From Nymphaea colorata (taxonomy: Eukaryota > Streptophyta > Magnoliopsida > Nymphaeales > Nymphaeaceae), in contig NC_045139.1 of assembly GCF_008831285.2 (NCBI RefSeq), positions 19,944,412 to 20,008,411 on the forward strand: a stretch of DNA of 64,000 nt. Reading direction: 5' to 3'. The position numbers and the translations under genes are program-made. Positions 61,236 through 64,000 of this stretch are shown piece by piece. The notes under the pieces were generated by a model. It searched no databases, was not told where the DNA came from, and was given only the letters and a program-made list of their open reading frames with translations. Numbering within the stretch: the stretch's first letter is position 1; every line of letters begins with the position of its first letter.

Positions 61236-61620
61236 CTTAAAAACGGTTCATTTGTTTTTAAGACCGAACCGTATCCATTTGGTTTAACTTTGGAAAAACG
61301 GTTCATTTAGTTTTAAGACCGGTTCAGACCTGTTGGGACCGATTCGAATATCCTCTGGACCGGTTCAGTCGTTTTTTTTTTAGACCATTTTCGGACATTC
61401 TAAAACTGATTCGGACAGTTTTCAGACCGATTTAGGGCATTTCAGACCGGTTCATTCAGTTTTGGAACCGATACGGTCTAATTTTGAATGGTTCGTTCAA
61501 TTTTTGAACCGGTTCAGTCCTGTTTAGGGCTATGTGGGTGTTTTTCTTGTGGTTTAAGACCGATACGGGCCATTTTAAGTCCGATTCAGTGGTTCTTGAC
61601 CCATTTAAACATAATTATGG
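61236..61620. repeat. Degenerate short repeats with GACCGGTTCAG core
   Basis: ACGGTTCATTT.GTTTTTAAGACCG recurs 53 bases apart (61,241 and 61,294). Then (A/G)ACCG(G/A)TTC, CCGATTCGGAC and reverse-complement GAACCGGTTC variants follow every 25-40 bases to about 61,600. Confidence 0.65.
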
Positions 61621-62280
61621 TACCAGTTCATGAAATTTTGGACTCTTTTCGGCCCATATCATTTAATCATTTGGTTTTGGATTTAATGTAGGGCATACTT
61701 GCATGTGAATTTGGTTTATGCATTATGTTTTGCATGTTGTTAATTTGTGGGTGTACTTTAGATGAATGTTTGGAATGTGAATTTGAACTTTGGCCATGTC
61801 TGTTGTTCAAGATGAGTACGTTTGTACTTTATGTCACCAAAGTGACTTCTGTTGTACGAATTTGCCTGTTTTGAACATTAGATGATAGTATACTTGATCC
61901 ATACAGGCAATGATCAACTCAAAGGAGGATTGTTGCTTGGTCAGGTTTAAGTATACAGGGCAATGAATATGTGATAATTTTTCAGGTTTTCATGTGAATA
62001 GCGAGTCAATCCAAAGATAGGCTCATTGTTTGACAGTGTTAACTATCTATATTCATTGTTGACCAAGAATACCACTTGCAGTTAATATTTCAATCCAAAG
62101 ATTGGATATTGGCGTTGCACTGGTACCTTGTGATGGATTTTGGGCCATTGTGTTTAAATTCATTTATATTTGTTATTTGATCTTTGTACATGTATTGATT
62201 ATGAGCATGCTTTGGTTTGTTTTTTATACAATGAGTTCTGCTTCAATGATATTTGCAAATTTGAGTACTATTACTGAGAT
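61621..62280. other. Copia leader/gag region without recognisable domain
   Basis: AT-rich. The 62102-62401 frame is hydrophobic at first (VFKFIYICYLIFVHVLIM) and only becomes gag-like (KKRKTAKEVAVDQSSVKKQK) near its end. Most of gag is missing or unreadable. Confidence 0.4.
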
Positions 62281-63100
62281 AAATGATTCGATTCTTATAA
62301 ATAAGAAAAGAAAGACTGCTAAGGAAGTTGCAGTTGACCAATCATCCGTTAAGAAACAGAAGAAGCATAAGGAAGGCCTATTAGGCTGCTTCTTTTTGTA
62401 AGGGTGAAGGTCATATAAAAAAGGATTGTACTAAGTTTCACGCATGGCGTGAAAAGAAAGGTACACTTCTCACTTTGGTTTGTTCTGAGGTTAATTTAAC
62501 TTCAGTACCCGGAAACATTTGGTGGATAGATTCAGGTGCTATTACTCACATAAGTGTCTCTATGCAAGGCTGCCTAAATTGTCGAATGTCAAATGATGCT
62601 GAAAGATTCATCTATGTGGGCGATGGCAAGAAGACAAAAGTTGAAGCCATAGCAGATTTTCGGTTATTGTTAAAGACTGGTTGTTATTTGAATATGACAA
62701 AAACTTATGTGGTGTCGCTTTTAGACGGAATTTAGTTTCTATTTTCTCATTGGACAAATTTGGTTACTATTGTTCATTTGGAGGAAATTTAAGTTGTTTA
62801 TGTATTCAAATTTGATTGTCACTGGTTCTTTGCCAAGTAGCGATAACCTCTATTTGCTTGATAAAGTTGCTTCATATAATGTAACCTTGCATGTTATGTC
62901 TAGTGGTACTAAACAGAAATTGACCAATGAGAATTCTGTTATGTTGTAACATAAGCGCTTAGAATATATCTCTGAAAAGAGGATGAAAATACTGATGTCA
63001 AATGGAATTCTTGAGTCCCTTGATTTTGTAGACTTTAATGTTTGCATGGAAAGTATAAAGGAAAAACGAACAAACATTAAGGGGTTATAAGTTTTATAAT
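62281..63100 (+). pseudogene. Copia gag knuckle, protease and pre-integrase remnant
   Basis: A CX2CX4HX4C knuckle (CFFCKGEGHIKKDC) at 62,388-62,435 is split by a one-base frameshift. The 62475-62735 frame contains WWIDSGAITHISVSMQGCL, the aspartic protease with its DSGA motif, and RFIYVGDGKKTKVEAI. The pre-integrase region continues in shifting frames to about 63,090. The integrase core that should follow is missing. Confidence 0.85.
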
Positions 63101-64000
63101 CCAATCAGTAAGTCTTCATTTGAAACGGGAAATGCCCATTTCTTTGATGATATTGAGTTTGGGAAGGTGATCATGTTAGAAGCATTGTCTTTGAAGAGGG
63201 ACCTGAGTCCACTCATACGGATGTTGTAAGCAATAGTCAGGTATTCATTCGTGACATTGTTACATCAACATATTCAGAAGAAGGCAATGATGTCGATCTC
63301 CCTACTGAAGAACAAACTCAACAACCTAAAGAAAATTAAGTAGAGGTGTCACTGAGGAAATCTATATATAGACTAAAACGAGCTTTCCAGTCAATGGTAT
63401 TACAAATTTCATCAAGTTATAGTTTCATTTGGCGTCGAAACTAATATGGTTGATGAATGTGTGTACCAAAAGTTTTGTGGGGGCAAATTTATTTTTTCTG
63501 ATTTTATATGTCGATGATATATTGCTGGCAAGTAATGATGTGGGTATATTGCATGAAACTAAGAAATTTTTGTCAATAAAGTTTGACATGAAGGATCTTG
63601 GTTCTGCATCTTTTGTTTTGGGGATCCAAATATTTCGAGATCGTTCTCGGGGTATTCTTGGATTATCACAAAAGGCCTACATTGATAAGGTACTTCAGTG
63701 ATATGGCATAAAGGATTGTAAACCAGGAGATACTCCAGTTGCTAAATGAGACAAGTTTAGTCTCAAACAGTGCCCTAAAAGTGAAATCAAATCTAAGGAA
63801 ATGAAAAGGATTCCCTATTCGTGTGTTGTGGGATGTGTTATGTATGTTCAGGTTTGTACTCGTCCAGATATTACATTTATCGTGGGAATGTTAGACAAAT
63901 ATTTAAGTAATCGAGGTATGGATCATTGGAAAGCAGCCAAAAGAGTATTGAGGTATTTACAAAGAACAAAAGATTTTATGCTCACATACAAGAAGTCAGA
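63101..64000 (+). pseudogene. Copia integrase C-terminus and reverse transcriptase remnant
   Basis: At 63,095-63,170 the sequence jumps to the integrase C-terminal block (NPISKSSFETGNA-like), and at about 63,370 to late RT. VETNMVDECVYQKFCGGK and LILYVDDILLASNDVGIL keep the intact YVDD. FDMKDLGSASFVLGIQIFRD and GILGLSQKAYIDKVLQ follow (63429-63701, 90 codons open), then VCTRPDITFIVGML and AAKRVLRYLQRTKDF up to the window edge. The integrase core and the RT fingers/palm start are deleted, so this copy is not autonomous. Confidence 0.88.

Larger units (their letters stand above)
59955..64000 (+). mobile_element. Ty1/copia element (TNT1/Tork-like pol), right edge truncated by the window
   Basis: A probable 5' LTR (about 59,955-60,440; start uncertain) contains a TATA box (TATATAA, 60174-60180) and ends just before TGGTATCAAAACC (60447-60459), a two-mismatch initiator-Met primer binding site. 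A leader of about 1.7 kb, partly GC-rich, precedes the gag zinc knuckle, protease, pre-integrase and RT. The 3' end lies outside the window. Confidence 0.75.

Overview
The window is nuclear DNA from a flowering plant. It is AT-rich and intron-containing, dominated by decayed Ty1/copia and Ty3/gypsy retrotransposons with long (TA)n microsatellites, a MITE and a fragment that looks plastid-derived. I cannot name the species from sequence alone. Only two complete, apparently functional protein genes stand out. One is an intronless CC-type (ROXY-class) glutaredoxin at 23533-23934 (+). The other is a six-exon SWEET sugar transporter at 48878-55774 (-). A third, unidentified membrane-protein gene appears to run off the left edge (two phase-compatible exons at 114-215 and 614-758, minus strand).

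Layout, left to right. 1-0.8 kb: exons of the unknown gene. 0.8-4.4 kb: AT-rich DNA without a recognised gene. 4.4-5.1 kb: an integrase fragment of a Tat/Ogre-like Ty3/gypsy element. 6.2-14.6 kb: a larger Tat-like element on the minus strand (gag region with a possible plant-mobile-domain segment, reverse transcriptase, archaeal-type RNase H, integrase), followed downstream by two minisatellite arrays as in the 3' untranslated regions of that lineage. 14.9-17.8 kb: microsatellite and non-coding DNA. 17.8-20.3 kb: a heavily mutated copia element (+). 20.3-23.2 kb: intergenic DNA and the glutaredoxin promoter. 23.5-25 kb: the glutaredoxin and a GC-rich flank with a dense cluster of ACGT-core boxes. 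25.7-27.0 kb: one copy of a dispersed duplication (partner at 57.9-59.0 kb). 26.9-30.4 kb: a minus-strand copia remnant with a three-LTR TRIM element inserted in it. 33.4-36.9 kb: another copia remnant (+). 37.1-38.3 kb: a plastid-like fragment abutting a LINE remnant. 40.4-42.2 kb: a chromovirus-type gypsy remnant (-). 43-48.6 kb: low-complexity DNA, a diverged direct duplication and the 3' end of a copia element. 48.9-55.8 kb: the SWEET gene, whose introns carry a MITE, a microsatellite and a tRNA-like 3' half. 59.0 kb: a CACTA-like transposon end. 60.0-64.0 kb: a copia element (+) with a GC-rich leader and internal deletions, leaving the window at the right edge.

The two complete genes do not form a pathway. 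The glutaredoxin should act in the nucleus/cytosol with TGA transcription factors. The SWEET protein should move sugars across a membrane. The most unusual host-gene feature is the SWEET C-terminal tail: about 144 residues containing three consecutive 20-residue repeats. The most clear-cut mobile-element structure is the TRIM array, with three about 190-bp LTRs and a perfect 5-bp target duplication, nested in an older copia integrase region. Domain calls are from reading translations by eye; no database search was run.
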